Below are positions 10,101 to 17,205 of a stretch of 22,613 nt of DNA, in pieces. Under the pieces are notes generated by a model. The model saw only the letters and a list, made by a program, of their open reading frames with translations. It did not search any database and was not told where the DNA came from. Location of the stretch: assembly GCA_019648995.1 (NCBI GenBank), contig BLXT01005502.1:1298929-1321541 (forward strand). Reading direction: 5' to 3'. Within the stretch, counting starts at the first letter, position 1; each line of letters starts with the position of its first letter. The position numbers and the translations under genes were made by a program. Origin of the DNA: Plakobranchus ocellatus. Taxonomy: Eukaryota; Mollusca; Gastropoda; Plakobranchidae.

Positions 10101-13100
10101 TGCCAAGGGTGTCCGGAGAAAGCGTACTGTCCACTGGAGAGCTGGACAGGAAACTTCAGCTGTCAAAGCTACACAGGGAAGGCCTTCTCTCCATGGCTCA
10201 TGTCTCACAGATCTATATTGGTGCACAGGGTCACCCCACTGAGTTCCTCACTGACTGGACGTCACAGGTAAGTCTTTCAGTCAAACATGTAAAAAACTTT
10301 AAATTCTCTGACACAGCTTAAGTGGTTACTTTTTTGTCAATAATGGCCAATACCTTTAACTGACAAATTTTGTATGGTCTGAACTTTTTATATATATATA
10401 TAAATATAAGAAATATAATTTATGTTAAGGACTGTGTCTTTTAAAGGTAACCGTTTTTAAAGAATGATTGAAAAGATATCTGTAGCCATAAAAAAAGCTC
10501 TAATGAAATATTCATCATTATTATTTTTTATGTACGTAACTAAATTGTCTTATACTTAAAGTCAATTCTTTATTTACATTTATAAATATGCATATAAGCT
10601 CATTCTGTATAAAGCAAGATTATTAGAATATTTTTCTTTTGAAAGTGTATCTTTTAATTTGGATCTTTCCTTTTTTTAAACTTTATATTCACTAAAAATA
10701 CTGATAATATAGTCAACAGTTTCTTATTATTACTGTAACGTTTAGGACAGTTTTTTTTTCAAATGGCATTCTTAAATTCTTTATGTTTGTATTCATGGTC
10801 TTTGCCTAGAAGAAAAGCATGGAATGATAACGATGATGTTGTTGTACTGTCCATTTGTTGTAAAGTTGCATATTTGTATACATGATTGTTGACCATTTAT
10901 GAGCATAAAGGGCAACTATTTTACTGTGTGTTTATATTTTGCCGCTCAAATGTCAGAGTAAAATTTCAGATGACAATTAAAATCTTTGCTTCAGTAAACT
11001 GAAATTGAAAAGTAAAGTAATTATATTGTTCAGTTGAGGACAAATAGTGCAGTTCATTTACCCAAGTCAGTAACATCTGATACTTGGCCTTGTTTCTCTA
11101 CGTCTGTGTCTTTCTCTAAAGTTGAGCAACTCGTTGAGGTTCGCAGCCGGACATGTTCCCACTCCTCCCAAGCTGTGGGCCAAACCAGTGTCCAGTTATG
11201 TGGAGGATGTTGTGATTGAGTTGTACAAGGCACCAGTCTACCAGGATCTGCGGACCCGCACCAGGCTGCAACTGCTGCACCAGGTGAGAGATGGCTTACT
11301 GTTTTTAGTTTATAAAAAACATTGGCATCTGCTTAAATTTGGGGGGGAGGGGGGGGGGAGAGGGGGAGGAGGGAAAGAGTCTTCCAGGCTTGGCCTACTC
11401 GAGTTATCGATTTCTTGATTTCAACCTTTCTTTTGCTCTTTAGATAAGGAAAATTGTAATTTATCGATTTCCAAAAAATAAAAAAATCTTGAAAAATTGA
11501 AGTCTTTGGTATCGATACCAAATTTTTTTTGTTAATATCAAGTTGGTATCGGTTACTTTTATGCATTCGATCATTTACGATTTGAATTTCAACCTAATAG
11601 TTTCATATAATATTATTCTCTTTTGGGCATTATTGGACATGCCTGCCTTGGATTCTACAGTAAAAACAAAAGAAAGTGTATTTTGAGATAATATTGATGA
11701 TTTGATGAAATAGTCATTTATTTCTATTGAAATTTGAATTGCTTTTCCCTCAGTGAATGGTTTTTGGTCACTAAAAATCTATCTCCCCAAGATTTATGAA
11801 CCGATTTTCTTCAAATAATGTAGGCTTTCAGGGATGTCATCTTTACTTTTTTAGAGATGTGACTTTATTCATTGAAAAACGGGTCAAAGTTACTTTCAGT
11901 TATATGTGTAAGTTATAAAAATATATATATGAAAAAACTATTAAAGATATGAAAAAAAAACAGCATAATCTCTACTATATTTTACACATTGAACTGGAAA
12001 ACATGCTGGTAAAGTATGAAATAATTTGAAGTTCACCTCTAGGAGTAGATAGACTTTGAAAAAGCACTGTTGACTGTTCTCTTTCCCCAGTCTCCCAATA
12101 CCCTTATAACACTGTACAATGATGTAATAGAACATCTAGCCTTGGCTTGTGCTTCGGATGATGTCAGACTTCTCTCATGGCCAGCCCCAGAATTTGACAA
12201 GTCCACAAGAAGCAAAAAGAGTAAATATTTTGCTCCAACAGCAATGAGTGAAATTTGTATTAAATAAGAAAATAGAAACTTTTGAAATATGTTCCATTTT
12301 ATAACAATGCTATCATATCAAGATCAAGTCTCTTTCATGTAAGCTTGGTTGATCAAGGTCTCTCCATAAATTGTTAATCTGTATTGATCTGTCTCTTTGT
12401 TCCTTAAGAATGATTACTGAATCAAGACATATTTGTTATCTATATTTTGGTATGGGTAGAAAACAACTTCTCTCTGATGATTTTTATATAGAAACTATTT
12501 GCTTGATTTTTTTGTATATTTCACTGTCCACAGGTCTACCATATGATCTGGTAATAAACAGAAATGTAGACAAATCAGAAGAGTAACTCACTTGATACAT
12601 TCAGTATTAATACAAAAAATGGAACAAGTGGTTAATTTTTGCGTCTAAAAGAATCTTCTAAGTTTTTTAATTTTCTAGGTTTTTCAGTTTAAATCAAAGG
12701 AAAAAAAATGTTGTAGAATCTCTAAAATATATTGATCTTTTTTTAATGTAGCTTCGTGAAACATATGTCTTCTTTGTGCAAAAAAAAAAATCTTTATTTT
12801 AAAGTGAGAATTTTTTCCACAACTTATTACTGAATAAAATAATCATAGAGTGAACCTCCATTACTTGGTCTGAAAATGTTCACCTCTTCCTTCAGGTCTT
12901 GCCCCTACGTCAACATGGAACACAGAAGCCCACCTGTGTGATTTGTATGAACTGGTGGTCACAATGAGTCTGCCCAGATTCCGCTACAGCGACATGGAGG
13001 CTCAGGACTGGTCCACGGCCTGTCGTGATGTGTGGGCTTTCCTGAACATGGTCACCAAGAAAGACAGCGGCTCTGCCAAGATTGCTCTCTTTCAGCAGTA

Positions 13101-16100
13101 AGCAGAGACTGCAGCTGTCCTTCTTTTTGTCTGATCCCAGGCATATCAGTTTCGGATTTATTAAGCTCCAGGGAAGAGCGCACACTTTGTTCAAATTTAT
13201 TATTATTTTTTGTTAATTTTTTATTATTGGACTTTTAAAGAAATTTTCTTTGCTCACCAAGCTAGATTCCTGAAGATTATTTAGCACTAAATGTTCATGT
13301 GTTGTGAGACCAGTCTGTATCAATCCCCTCTCACATATAACCTTTTGTTTGTGGTAAATTGCATTTGAAATGAAATTTTCCTTTTGTGGTATCCTTTTGT
13401 TAAAAATTTAGAACGTTTTCCTCATGACACAGATTCATCATGTTTTTATTTAGTTTTCACAACTGTGCAGTTTTGAAAGAGCAGTCTTAGAGTATTGCAA
13501 GGATGGTGTACAATATCCACAATTAATGGGCAACATTTGACTCATTTAGACTGGTTTTAAAACAGCCAGCTTTACTTTGCCTTTGTGTGTGACATACATC
13601 AGCCTGAAATTATTGGAGATTGTGTGAACCTGAGAAAGGTTCTCTTCACAATGCATTAGCTCACGGTGTGGTTGTTAATGTCACAATGCTGGCTAATAAT
13701 ATCTCAAAAGTGATCCACGCTCAGGCTCTTTTTTTTGGTCAATATTTCTTATCATGTTAGAGTGGCAGACATAAGGAAAATTGTGTGTGGTTGAAAATGA
13801 ATTAGACTTTGCATTCCATTAAGTATCCAATAATTTTCTGGTGTACGGACTGCTGTGTGGGCTGCAAGCCAATCAATGCAGCTGCAAGCTTATTAAATTA
13901 AAAATACCTATGATTGTGTGCAAATGGATACAAAAATATATTGTGACTACAGTCTTAAAACAGCCATAGCCTTGATGTTACTGCTGCAATAATGCTGTGA
14001 AACAAAATCATGTGTGATTTATCATTATCTTAAAAATTTATGGAAAGCTTTGTGCAGTGAAATTTGTGGTACAAACTCAATGTATTACTGCTCTACTCCT
14101 CTTAGAACTGCCCAGCTGCTGATACGATCCAAGAAAAGGTTTGACCAGCTGTGCTGGCTGTCGTCAGAGGATGGGCCGTGTGAACCGACCTACACCAACA
14201 TGATGTGGACTGACCTGATTGATGCCTGCATTCAGTACAAGTTGCTCTGCTTACGTTCAGGACACAGTGATATCAGAAAGCCGGTGAGGGTAACAGTATT
14301 TTATCTTTGTGTAGGCAAGATGCATATCAAAGAACGAAAGAGTTAAAAAAAAAATGTTGGAAATAAAGTTGATGATCAAATATTGATGGCTGCAAACGGC
14401 AATAGAGCATTATCATATTTGGACACAATACACACAAAGCATATATAATGGGTTATTTTCTTCCTCATTCGCAGATAAGATATGAGACACAGCCAGAAGA
14501 AATCCAGTTTTTATCAAAATTTCTTGATTGGATCTAAAGGCTGATAATTATAGATCTTAGAATGAAAAAATGTTTAACTGTTTTCCTTTTGATTGCATAT
14601 GCCTTGACATCTAAATAAGTTATGTTATAAGTTTATGCGTTTTAAAAAAGAAAAAACATGACACCCCCCACATTTCATACACCTTAGTTTGCTAAAAGCC
14701 TATTTTCTCTGGCCTAACCACATATATTGCTTGTGTTTTTTGATATGTAGACTCTTCACAAATACCAGGCTAAGGATACAACTAGGGCTGTTTTTTTGTA
14801 AAGTTTAAATGCATATTTCTAGCTAAATAACCAACATATTGTTTCTGCGTTTTCACTAGTGCAGAACAAAAAGAAACAAAATTTTTAAACGCTGTAGTGA
14901 AATAAGTCAGAAGATTTTTAGGTTTTTTAGATGAGTTTCAAAAAGTTTGGTTGCTGTGAAGTTCTTAAAAAAGAACTGGAAGAATAAAAAGAGATGGACA
15001 ATGTTGGTATGTATTTATATTTCAACTACCATAGCTATGTGCAGTAAAACCATATTTTATACTGAAAAGCTGACCATAGACAAATGGTAGTCATGAATCC
15101 CAATGAGCCTTTGACTTTGGTATTAAATGATATTAAACACTGCCAAATTTGACATAACCCTCATGAAAAAGCATTTTTTACAAACTAATAAGAATTATCC
15201 TAGTTGTATTTAATTTATAGCACAAGTTCCTGCTGCAAAGTGTTTTATTGTATGTGCCACTACCTAACATGTGTATTTCTATTGTGCTTTGTGGTAGGGC
15301 CAAGATGATGATGGGAACACCCAGAAGGCCGAGGATTTTGAGGAGGTCATCGTTTATTACCATGAAGATGAGCTGAATGATTTTGAATCTCCAGCAAGCT
15401 GGATAGATGCTCTCAGGGACACAGAGACCTCTGGTGAGTTTGTTAACCACATCCAACTTTTTTTTATGGCTGTTTTCTTTTTTCTGTGATACTGATTACT
15501 CAAAAGATCTGTTTAATACAAACTTTATTTTAAAAAAATAGTGCAAATAAATTTCTTTCCAAATAGAAGAAAAGTCATTTATTCATTTTTTATGTCATTG
15601 ATATTTGTTGATCTAAGAGTATATAGTTGATACTTGCATACGAAAGCATGCCTGACTGGTGGAATAAATGAAGTGAGATTTACTAGCTATGTATACAAAT
15701 ATGTAGGCATTGAAAAAAAAACTGAAGCCACTCCCTGTTCTGAGAAACAAAAGACCTGCATGAAAAAAACAGCCTGGGGTACATTGATTATCCACCATCA
15801 CATGTACCTTCTCTTTCAATTTATAGAACGTGGACAGCTGAAGCAAACGGTTGAACTAGCGGCTGCCAAAAGAGATGAAACTGTAGTGGAGCAGTCTACC
15901 TTGGAAGGTGATACCATGGTTGACCAGCCAGCCGAAGCTCATGCTCATACTTATGCTAGCTCTACCTTTTCCACTCAGGTGCAGGAAGACAAGGGTAAGT
16001 TCTGAGCTGTGCTCTTGTCTGCGAGAGGAATTGCAGATAGAAACTCCTTGATGAATTTGCTATAAAAAGTTTATTCCTTGAAATGTAGGGAGCCCTTTGT

Positions 16101-17205
16101 CAAGGCCCACTGCTCGGTGGCTCAGTGTCAAATCCTTGAGGCTTGGACCTGCAGACCTGGTGTTACTATCATGCTATGAGGATGACATTTTACAATACAG
16201 CCATTTCCAGTGGTGTGATTAGGGCAAAGATGGAAAGATCAAGGAGAGCTGAAGTCAGTTGGCAGGATGAGCTATAATAGTGCTTCAGAATCAAACACTC
16301 TCAGTTTATGCTAAAAAAGAAAATGTATAGCTGTGTAGCTAGTGCTAACTGTAGTTGAAGATCTTCGTAATCCAGGTGAAATGAAAAAATGAAGAAGATG
16401 GTAAAAATATGTGATAGATACTATTTCCCAAGTTGAATCTTCATGCGAAGTTTTGAGTTAAGCTGCCTAATAAGATAAAATTTTTGGTCTTTTCTTCACT
16501 GAAAAATTTCTTCCCTCTTTAGAGAAAAAGGTGGACCATAAACTTTGTAAGACAAAAAGGGAAAGAGGCATGTTGAGTCATATTTGGCATATTTCCATCT
16601 AATTGAAATTCAACTAATTTGTCATCTTACTTTCATTTTCAGATGACAGTTGGGCCATCTTTCAGCGTCGCTTAGAGCAAGAGAAAGCAGCCAGTGAAAA
16701 ATTTCTCTCCCAACTTGCTGCAGCTGTCTCTCCCTTGGAAAAGTCCCCAGGAGAATCTCTCGTCCCTCCCTATCAATTTGGGGCACAGTTTTCTCCCATA
16801 TTTGCTCACAGAAATGAAGCAAATGCTTCAGGGTCAGAGAGCAAGAAACAGACCCTCTCGTCATCCACTTTAACTCCCAGTGAGCCAAAGAATGCTGCAC
16901 GATCACCAATTGTCACCACGCCTCGACGGCCCTTGGCCAAGAGTAACAGATCACTTACTGCAGAGCCCAGCAGCCAGCCTGTCTCCAGTGATGCGTCTGC
17001 AGATGACAATGGTTTGCTAGATGACCAAGACCACCAATCAGACCACCAATCACATACTGAGAATGGTACATCACTGTGGCAAGAGAGCACCTTGTCTGAA
17101 AGAGTCAGCAGTGTTAGGGACCGAGTAGCTTCACAGAAACAGGAAGACGTTTTGTTTGAGATGAAGCTGCGCAGAATGATGGACTCATCGCCGCTTTTGT
17201 TGTGA
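984..17205 (+). CDS. MCM3AP: MCM3AP/GANP orthologue, C-terminal half, 18 exons (5' partial)
   Basis: Join of 984-1184, 1876-1981, 2839-3005, 3520-3677, 5010-5174, 5847-6048, 6681-6841, 7432-7622, 8582-8742, 9088-9297, 10013-10267, 11122-11283, 12091-12220, 12896-13097, 14106-14283, 15298-15433, 15827-15994 and 16643-17205. The coding length is 3,513 nt plus stop, exactly 1,171 codons, and every junction is phase-consistent. The order of motifs follows vertebrate GANP throughout: TVSVGE-IINGG after the SAC3 region, ALYSNE before the ENY2-binding helices, FFQ-MWQRKY, LLQWKLCVSLP, the hydrophobic VPVVVIVP strand, LSWPAPEF, MMWTDLIDACI, and a final LSERV...MMD helix. GANP is known as a nuclear-pore-associated TREX-2 scaffold for mRNA export, and its C-terminal Map80 region binds and acetylates MCM3. 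Function here is inferred from that homology. The start codon and N-terminal half are outside the window. Residue numbers below count from the TAC at 984. Confidence 0.93.
1185..1875 (+). other. MCM3AP: MCM3AP intron 1 (phase 0)
   Basis: It begins GTTGGC and ends TTTTTTTAAAG. The notable content is a long pyrimidine-rich tract at about 1197-1315 just inside the weak donor, and an A19 run at 1559-1577. No other feature was seen. Confidence 0.8.
1876..1981 (+). CDS. MCM3AP: MCM3AP exon b: conserved INGG motif and linker
   Basis: Residues 68-102 plus one base. It begins IINGGRLPPLLLPTP, matching the conserved vertebrate IVNGGPLPPVP that follows the SAC3 region. The acceptor follows a T-rich stretch. 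The donor CTTT|GTAAGT is consensus and leaves phase 1, so the TGT AAG TAA read-through is intronic. Confidence 0.9.
1982..2838 (+). other. MCM3AP: MCM3AP intron 2 (phase 1)
   Basis: GTAAGT to TTGAGCAG. Contains a (CT)n tract at 2180-2196 and a T15 run at 2757-2771 upstream of the acceptor. Several TCTAGATC-like motifs lie near 2278-2340. No coding was found. Confidence 0.8.
2839..3005 (+). CDS. MCM3AP: MCM3AP exon c: linker leading into the ENY2-binding region
   Basis: Residues 103-158. This exon has no in-frame ATG and is easy to miss. It is needed because exon b ends in phase 1 while exon d begins in phase 0; this exon begins with the last two bases of a Ser codon and stays open for 55 codons to phase 0. 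The first 45 residues are poorly conserved and Gln/Pro/Ala-rich. The end, ALYSNE, joined to AIKSIVRSLILEEL in exon d, matches the vertebrate MYSDEDLAQVVDELIQEAL. The acceptor is GAGCAG; the donor is GAG|GTTGGT. Confidence 0.87.
3006..3519 (+). other. MCM3AP: MCM3AP intron 3 (phase 0)
   Basis: GTTGGT to GTTTCTTAG. Contains T12 (3258-3269) and T14 (3434-3447) tracts. Nothing else noted. Confidence 0.8.
3520..3677 (+). CDS. MCM3AP: MCM3AP exon d: ENY2/centrin-binding (CID) helix
   Basis: Residues 159-210 plus two bases. It starts AIKSIVRSLILEELDMEM and continues as a long amphipathic, Ala/Glu/Met-rich helix. This corresponds to the CID region of Sac3/GANP, which is known to wrap around ENY2 (Sus1) and centrin subunits of TREX-2. 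The acceptor is TTCTTAG. The donor GCAAG|GTGGGA leaves AG, which with A from the next exon makes Arg. Confidence 0.92.
3678..5009 (+). other. MCM3AP: MCM3AP intron 4 (phase 2, longest)
   Basis: 1,332 bp, strongly AT-rich, with an A15 run at 3964-3978 and many A/T homopolymers. It ends CACCAAAACCAG after a T-rich stretch. No exon-like or repeat structure beyond low complexity was seen. Confidence 0.8.
5010..5174 (+). CDS. MCM3AP: MCM3AP exon e: charged helix of the CID/linker region
   Basis: Residues 211-265 plus two bases. It encodes a Glu/Gln-rich helix, ELTEEVVQEEEAKFRQKLAQ, followed by VFSALCEGVVEDTLKHFALE. Vertebrate GANP has a comparable Glu/Arg-rich coiled segment here. The genomic reading ends ATG ATG TAA, but the donor GAT|GTAACT cuts inside the second ATG and joins to T from exon f as Ile. 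Confidence 0.88.
5175..5846 (+). other. MCM3AP: MCM3AP intron 5 (phase 2)
   Basis: GTAACT to TGTACACTAAG. AT-rich, with no recognisable structure. Confidence 0.8.
5847..6048 (+). CDS. MCM3AP: MCM3AP exon f: helical segment ending FFQ
   Basis: Residues 266-333, ILVNKELHRQCMERC to CRRFFQ, an amphipathic helical region that in GANP joins the CID to the MCM3AP domain. The acceptor is CACTAAG. Homology (FFQ-MWQRKY beside vertebrate FCKYLQRWRE) requires the exon to end at CAG 6048, which makes the donor CAG|GCGAGT, a GC donor. The fallback is TAT|GTAAAG at 6073, which is also in frame and would add eight residues (ASLKHIFY). I prefer the GC site. Confidence 0.85.
6049..6680 (+). other. MCM3AP: MCM3AP intron 6 (phase 0, probable GC-AG)
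   Basis: Begins GCGAGT and ends TTTGTTTCAG. The interior is AT-rich and featureless. Confidence 0.7.
6681..6841 (+). CDS. MCM3AP: MCM3AP exon g: start of the MCM3AP (Map80-like) region
   Basis: Residues 334-386 plus two bases. It begins MWQRKYISQIRVKRAMLDFP. The RAMLDFPSTAP motif aligns with the vertebrate MRAFPAAP region, near where the shorter mammalian MCM3AP product begins. It continues with a conserved basic/helical segment to FYISDR. The acceptor is TTTCAG; the donor ACAG|GTATAT is moderate and leaves phase 2. Confidence 0.9.
7151..7251 (+). pseudogene. Decayed copy 1 of MCM3AP exon 13 with acceptor
   Basis: Follows a CTCTTCTAG acceptor-like tract. The first 62 bases align with the first 60 of the exon at 12091 at roughly 70 percent by eye: TCTC.AATAC at the start, ACAAT in the middle and TAGCCTTGGCTT at the end. 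The frame matching exon 13 hits a TAG after 16 codons. A second copy follows 101 bp downstream, so the pair is tandem. Confidence 0.6.
7252..7329 (+). pseudogene. Decayed copy 2 of MCM3AP exon 13 with acceptor
   Basis: Follows a TCTTTTCCCAG tract like that before the real exon (CTCTTTCCCCAG). It shares ACTGTACAATG (7269-7279) and ATCTAGCCTTGGCTTGT (7292-7308) with the exon, 12 bases apart in both places. Translated in the exon frame it reads LYNGSEEDLALAC beside LYNDVIEHLALAC of the exon, then runs to TAA at 7327. If spliced after exon g the phase is wrong, so it could only act as a frame-breaking exon. Confidence 0.75.
7432..7622 (+). CDS. MCM3AP: MCM3AP exon h: MCM3AP domain
   Basis: Residues 387-450 plus one base. 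RTKLTVQTPMEVIQQQLYLS begins a helical region with CMLAGLALWKPLDL and SYSEWIEDGLV, which matches the vertebrate [21 protein letters not shown] segment. The acceptor GATCAG takes A to complete Arg. The donor GTAG|GTGAGT is consensus, phase 1. Confidence 0.92.
7623..8581 (+). other. MCM3AP: MCM3AP intron 8 (phase 1)
   Basis: 959 bp from GTGAGT to TTTCGCAG, with a T12 run at 8274-8285. No coding or repeat element recognised. Confidence 0.8.
8582..8742 (+). CDS. MCM3AP: MCM3AP exon i: WKL beta-strand segment
   Basis: Residues 451-504. PDIALLQWKLCVSLPKKE aligns with vertebrate EHVFWKLVLVLPDVEE, and VKWIRAKLC with LANWLKVKF. The acceptor is TTCGCAG and the codon is split after G. The donor GAG|GTTGGT is non-consensus and is also the first unit of the downstream minisatellite. 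Confidence 0.92.
8743..9050. repeat. 60-bp minisatellite, five copies, starting at the exon 9 donor
   Basis: The unit runs from GCTGTTTGGTAACTAAC to CCTAATG(C/T)(G/A)(T/C)AA. There is a diverged first copy at 8743-8799, near-identical copies at 8800-8859, 8860-8919, 8931-8990 and 8991-9050, and a partial unit (GCTGTTT) just before the N run. Neighbouring full copies differ at only a few bases, so the array is young or homogenised. The last copy is followed by GAGGTCTGTTAAC, which resembles the exon 9 boundary GAGGTTGGTTAAC. Confidence 0.95.
8927..8929. other. NNN assembly gap inside the minisatellite
   Basis: Three Ns sit between GCTGTTT and AGCTGTTT, both the start of a repeat unit. This looks like a join forced within a tandem repeat, so the true copy number is probably not represented. 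Confidence 0.95.
9088..9297 (+). CDS. MCM3AP: MCM3AP exon j: GNAT-like core region
   Basis: Residues 505-574, exactly 70 codons in phase 0 at both ends. EVLSLYHLNVDNKKG, LGLCIRAFHG and LKGMSALVFVCS match the vertebrate QTLSLFNSLS, VNVCIKVAHG and LGASGLMLLLP series. The MCM3AP acetyltransferase activity has been assigned to this general part of the protein. The acceptor is TCTCCAG; the donor is AAA|GTAAGC. Confidence 0.92.
9298..10012 (+). other. MCM3AP: MCM3AP intron 10 (phase 0)
   Basis: GTAAGC to TTTTTTTTACAAG. A pyrimidine-rich segment occurs around 9650-9770. No gene or element was seen. Confidence 0.8.
10013..10267 (+). CDS. MCM3AP: MCM3AP exon k: VVVIVP strand region
   Basis: Residues 575-659, 85 codons, phase 0 at both ends. 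WNLDRLRLHQMLKQKSK then VPKVPVVVIVPRVSGES match vertebrate YWLSALLQLKQLLQAKP and ALPLVVLVPSPGGD. LDRKLQLSKLHREGLLS follows, as vertebrate VEDGLMLQDLVSAKLIS. The downstream reading FLTDWTSQ corresponds to the LQAVQWLVSH segment. The acceptor is TTTACAAG; the donor is ACAG|GTAAGT. Confidence 0.93.
10268..11121 (+). other. MCM3AP: MCM3AP intron 11 (phase 0)
   Basis: GTAAGT to TCTCTAAAG. AT-rich, with a short (TA)n run at about 10389-10402. No other feature recognised. Confidence 0.8.
11122..11283 (+). CDS. MCM3AP: MCM3AP exon l: helical segment
   Basis: Residues 660-713, 54 codons, phase 0 at both ends. LWAKPVSSYVEDVVIELYKA and the following Arg-rich YQDLRTRTRLQLLHQ correspond to vertebrate LCCQTLIQYVEDGIGHEF and FFHDRRERRLGGL. 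The acceptor is CTCTAAAG; the donor is CAG|GTGAGA. The reading begins with TTG, which is an internal codon and not a start. Confidence 0.92.
11341..11373 (+). other. G-run tract, potential G-quadruplex
   Basis: Thirty-three bases containing runs of G7, G10+, G5 and G3 separated by A or GA, starting 57 nt inside intron 12. The run spacing fits the usual G-quadruplex pattern on the transcribed-RNA sense strand. Folding itself cannot be shown from sequence. Confidence 0.7.
11505..11522. repeat. 18-bp perfect palindrome around ATCGAT
   Basis: TTTGGTATCGATACCAAA is self-complementary over all 18 bases. TTATCGATTT also occurs at 11404 and 11461, and TTGGTATCGG at 11543, so ATCGA-type motifs cluster within about 150 bp. 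Confidence 0.9.
12091..12220 (+). CDS. MCM3AP: MCM3AP exon m: helix and LSWP motif
   Basis: Residues 714-756 plus one base. SPNTLITLYNDVIEHLALAC aligns with vertebrate [20 protein letters not shown], and VRLLSWPAPEFD with LCDLSWPVTEFA. The acceptor is TTCCCCAG; the donor AAAGA|GTAAAT leaves phase 1. Two degenerate copies of the first ~75 bases lie in intron 7. Confidence 0.93.
12221..12895 (+). other. MCM3AP: MCM3AP intron 13 (phase 1)
   Basis: GTAAAT to CTTCCTTCAG, with an A11 run at 12780-12790. Nothing else recognised. Confidence 0.8.
12896..13097 (+). CDS. MCM3AP: MCM3AP exon n: WNT...AHL and LPRF segment
   Basis: Residues 757-823 plus two bases. PTSTWNTEAHLCDLYELVVT and MSLPRFRYSDM match vertebrate [20 protein letters not shown] and FQLPQMDLPPL; DWSTACRDVWAFLNMV matches APWLPVCSMVVQYA. 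The acceptor is TCCTTCAG. The donor CA|GTAAGC lies inside the CAGCAGTAAG run and leaves CA to join A as Gln. Confidence 0.92.
13098..14105 (+). other. MCM3AP: MCM3AP intron 14 (phase 2)
   Basis: GTAAGC to CTCCTCTTAG, 1,008 bp. No repeat element or coding evidence beyond short chance frames. Confidence 0.8.
14106..14283 (+). CDS. MCM3AP: MCM3AP exon o: MMWTDLIDACI segment
   Basis: Residues 824-883. TAQLLIRSKKRFDQLCWL matches vertebrate QSQVENLLHRTYCRWKS, and MMWTDLIDACIQYKL matches the strongly conserved IPWDDLIALCINHKL. The acceptor is CTCTTAG; the donor CCG|GTGAGG is phase 0. Confidence 0.93.
14284..15297 (+). other. MCM3AP: MCM3AP intron 15 (phase 0)
   Basis: 1,014 bp from GTGAGG to TTTGTGGTAG. 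AT-rich, no recognisable element. Confidence 0.8.
15298..15433 (+). CDS. MCM3AP: MCM3AP exon p: IVYYHEDELNDF segment
   Basis: Residues 884-928 plus one base. FEEVIVYYHEDELNDFESPA then SWIDALRDTE aligns with vertebrate [29 protein letters not shown] (conserved VYF/VYY, DL/EL, SW). The start is a short acidic stretch, GQDDDG. The acceptor is GTGGTAG; the donor CTG|GTGAGT is phase 1. Confidence 0.92.
15434..15826 (+). other. MCM3AP: MCM3AP intron 16 (phase 1)
   Basis: 393 bp, GTGAGT to CAATTTATAG. The open frame that crosses it into the next exon has no homology upstream of 15827 and is read as chance. Confidence 0.8.
15827..15994 (+). CDS. MCM3AP: MCM3AP exon q: variable linker
   Basis: Residues 929-984 plus one base. 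ERGQLKQTVELAAAKRDETV is a helical stretch, followed by a low-complexity acidic, Thr/Ser/His-containing linker (AEAHAHTYASSTFS). Vertebrates also have a poorly conserved linker here, and the histidine-rich NFPIPLLHMHRNW motif of vertebrates is not visible. The acceptor is TTTATAG; the donor AAGG|GTAAGT is consensus. Assignment rests on position, phase and splice sites. Confidence 0.85.
15995..16642 (+). other. MCM3AP: MCM3AP intron 17 (phase 1)
   Basis: GTAAGT to CATTTTCAG. Mostly AT-rich, with a GC-richer block at about 16088-16260 that may be an old inserted repeat (see separate entry). Confidence 0.8.
16105..16165 (+). repeat. Possible tRNA-like SINE remnant
   Basis: The block contains CTCGGTGGCTCAGTG followed by GAGGCTTGGACCTGCAGACC, which resembles the A-box and anticodon region of tRNA-derived SINEs. 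I see no good B-box and no clear ends. Two frames are open for about 30-40 codons without homology. Weak call. Confidence 0.25.
16643..17205 (+). CDS. MCM3AP: MCM3AP exon r: terminal exon, disordered tail and C-terminal helix
   Basis: Residues 985-1171 and TGA. DDSWAIFQRRLEQEKAASEK opens with a helix like vertebrate LLLEKEENKRFEDQLQQW. A long Ser/Thr/Pro-rich region follows, with basic SP/TP sites (TTPRRPLAK) and a 12-bp tandem duplication at 17029-17052 giving DHQSDHQS. The end, LSERVSSVRDRVASQKQEDV then FEMKLRRMMD, matches the vertebrate C-terminal [20 protein letters not shown]...LLDMVD helix, so the gene ends at its natural terminus. The acceptor is ATTTTCAG. The minus-strand open frame over this exon is a shadow. 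Confidence 0.93.

Larger units (their letters stand above)
11284..12090 (+). other. MCM3AP: MCM3AP intron 12 (phase 0)
   Basis: GTGAGA to CTTTCCCCAG. Contains the G-run tract and the ATCGAT palindrome region listed separately; the rest is AT-rich. Confidence 0.8.

Noticed and set aside
11034..11219. Open frame running into exon l in another frame
   Set aside because: The phase-correct frame from 11122 carries the GANP homology; this one is a shadow.
15178..15456. 92-codon minus-strand open frame over exon p
   Set aside because: Overlaps a well-supported + strand exon and has no homology of its own.
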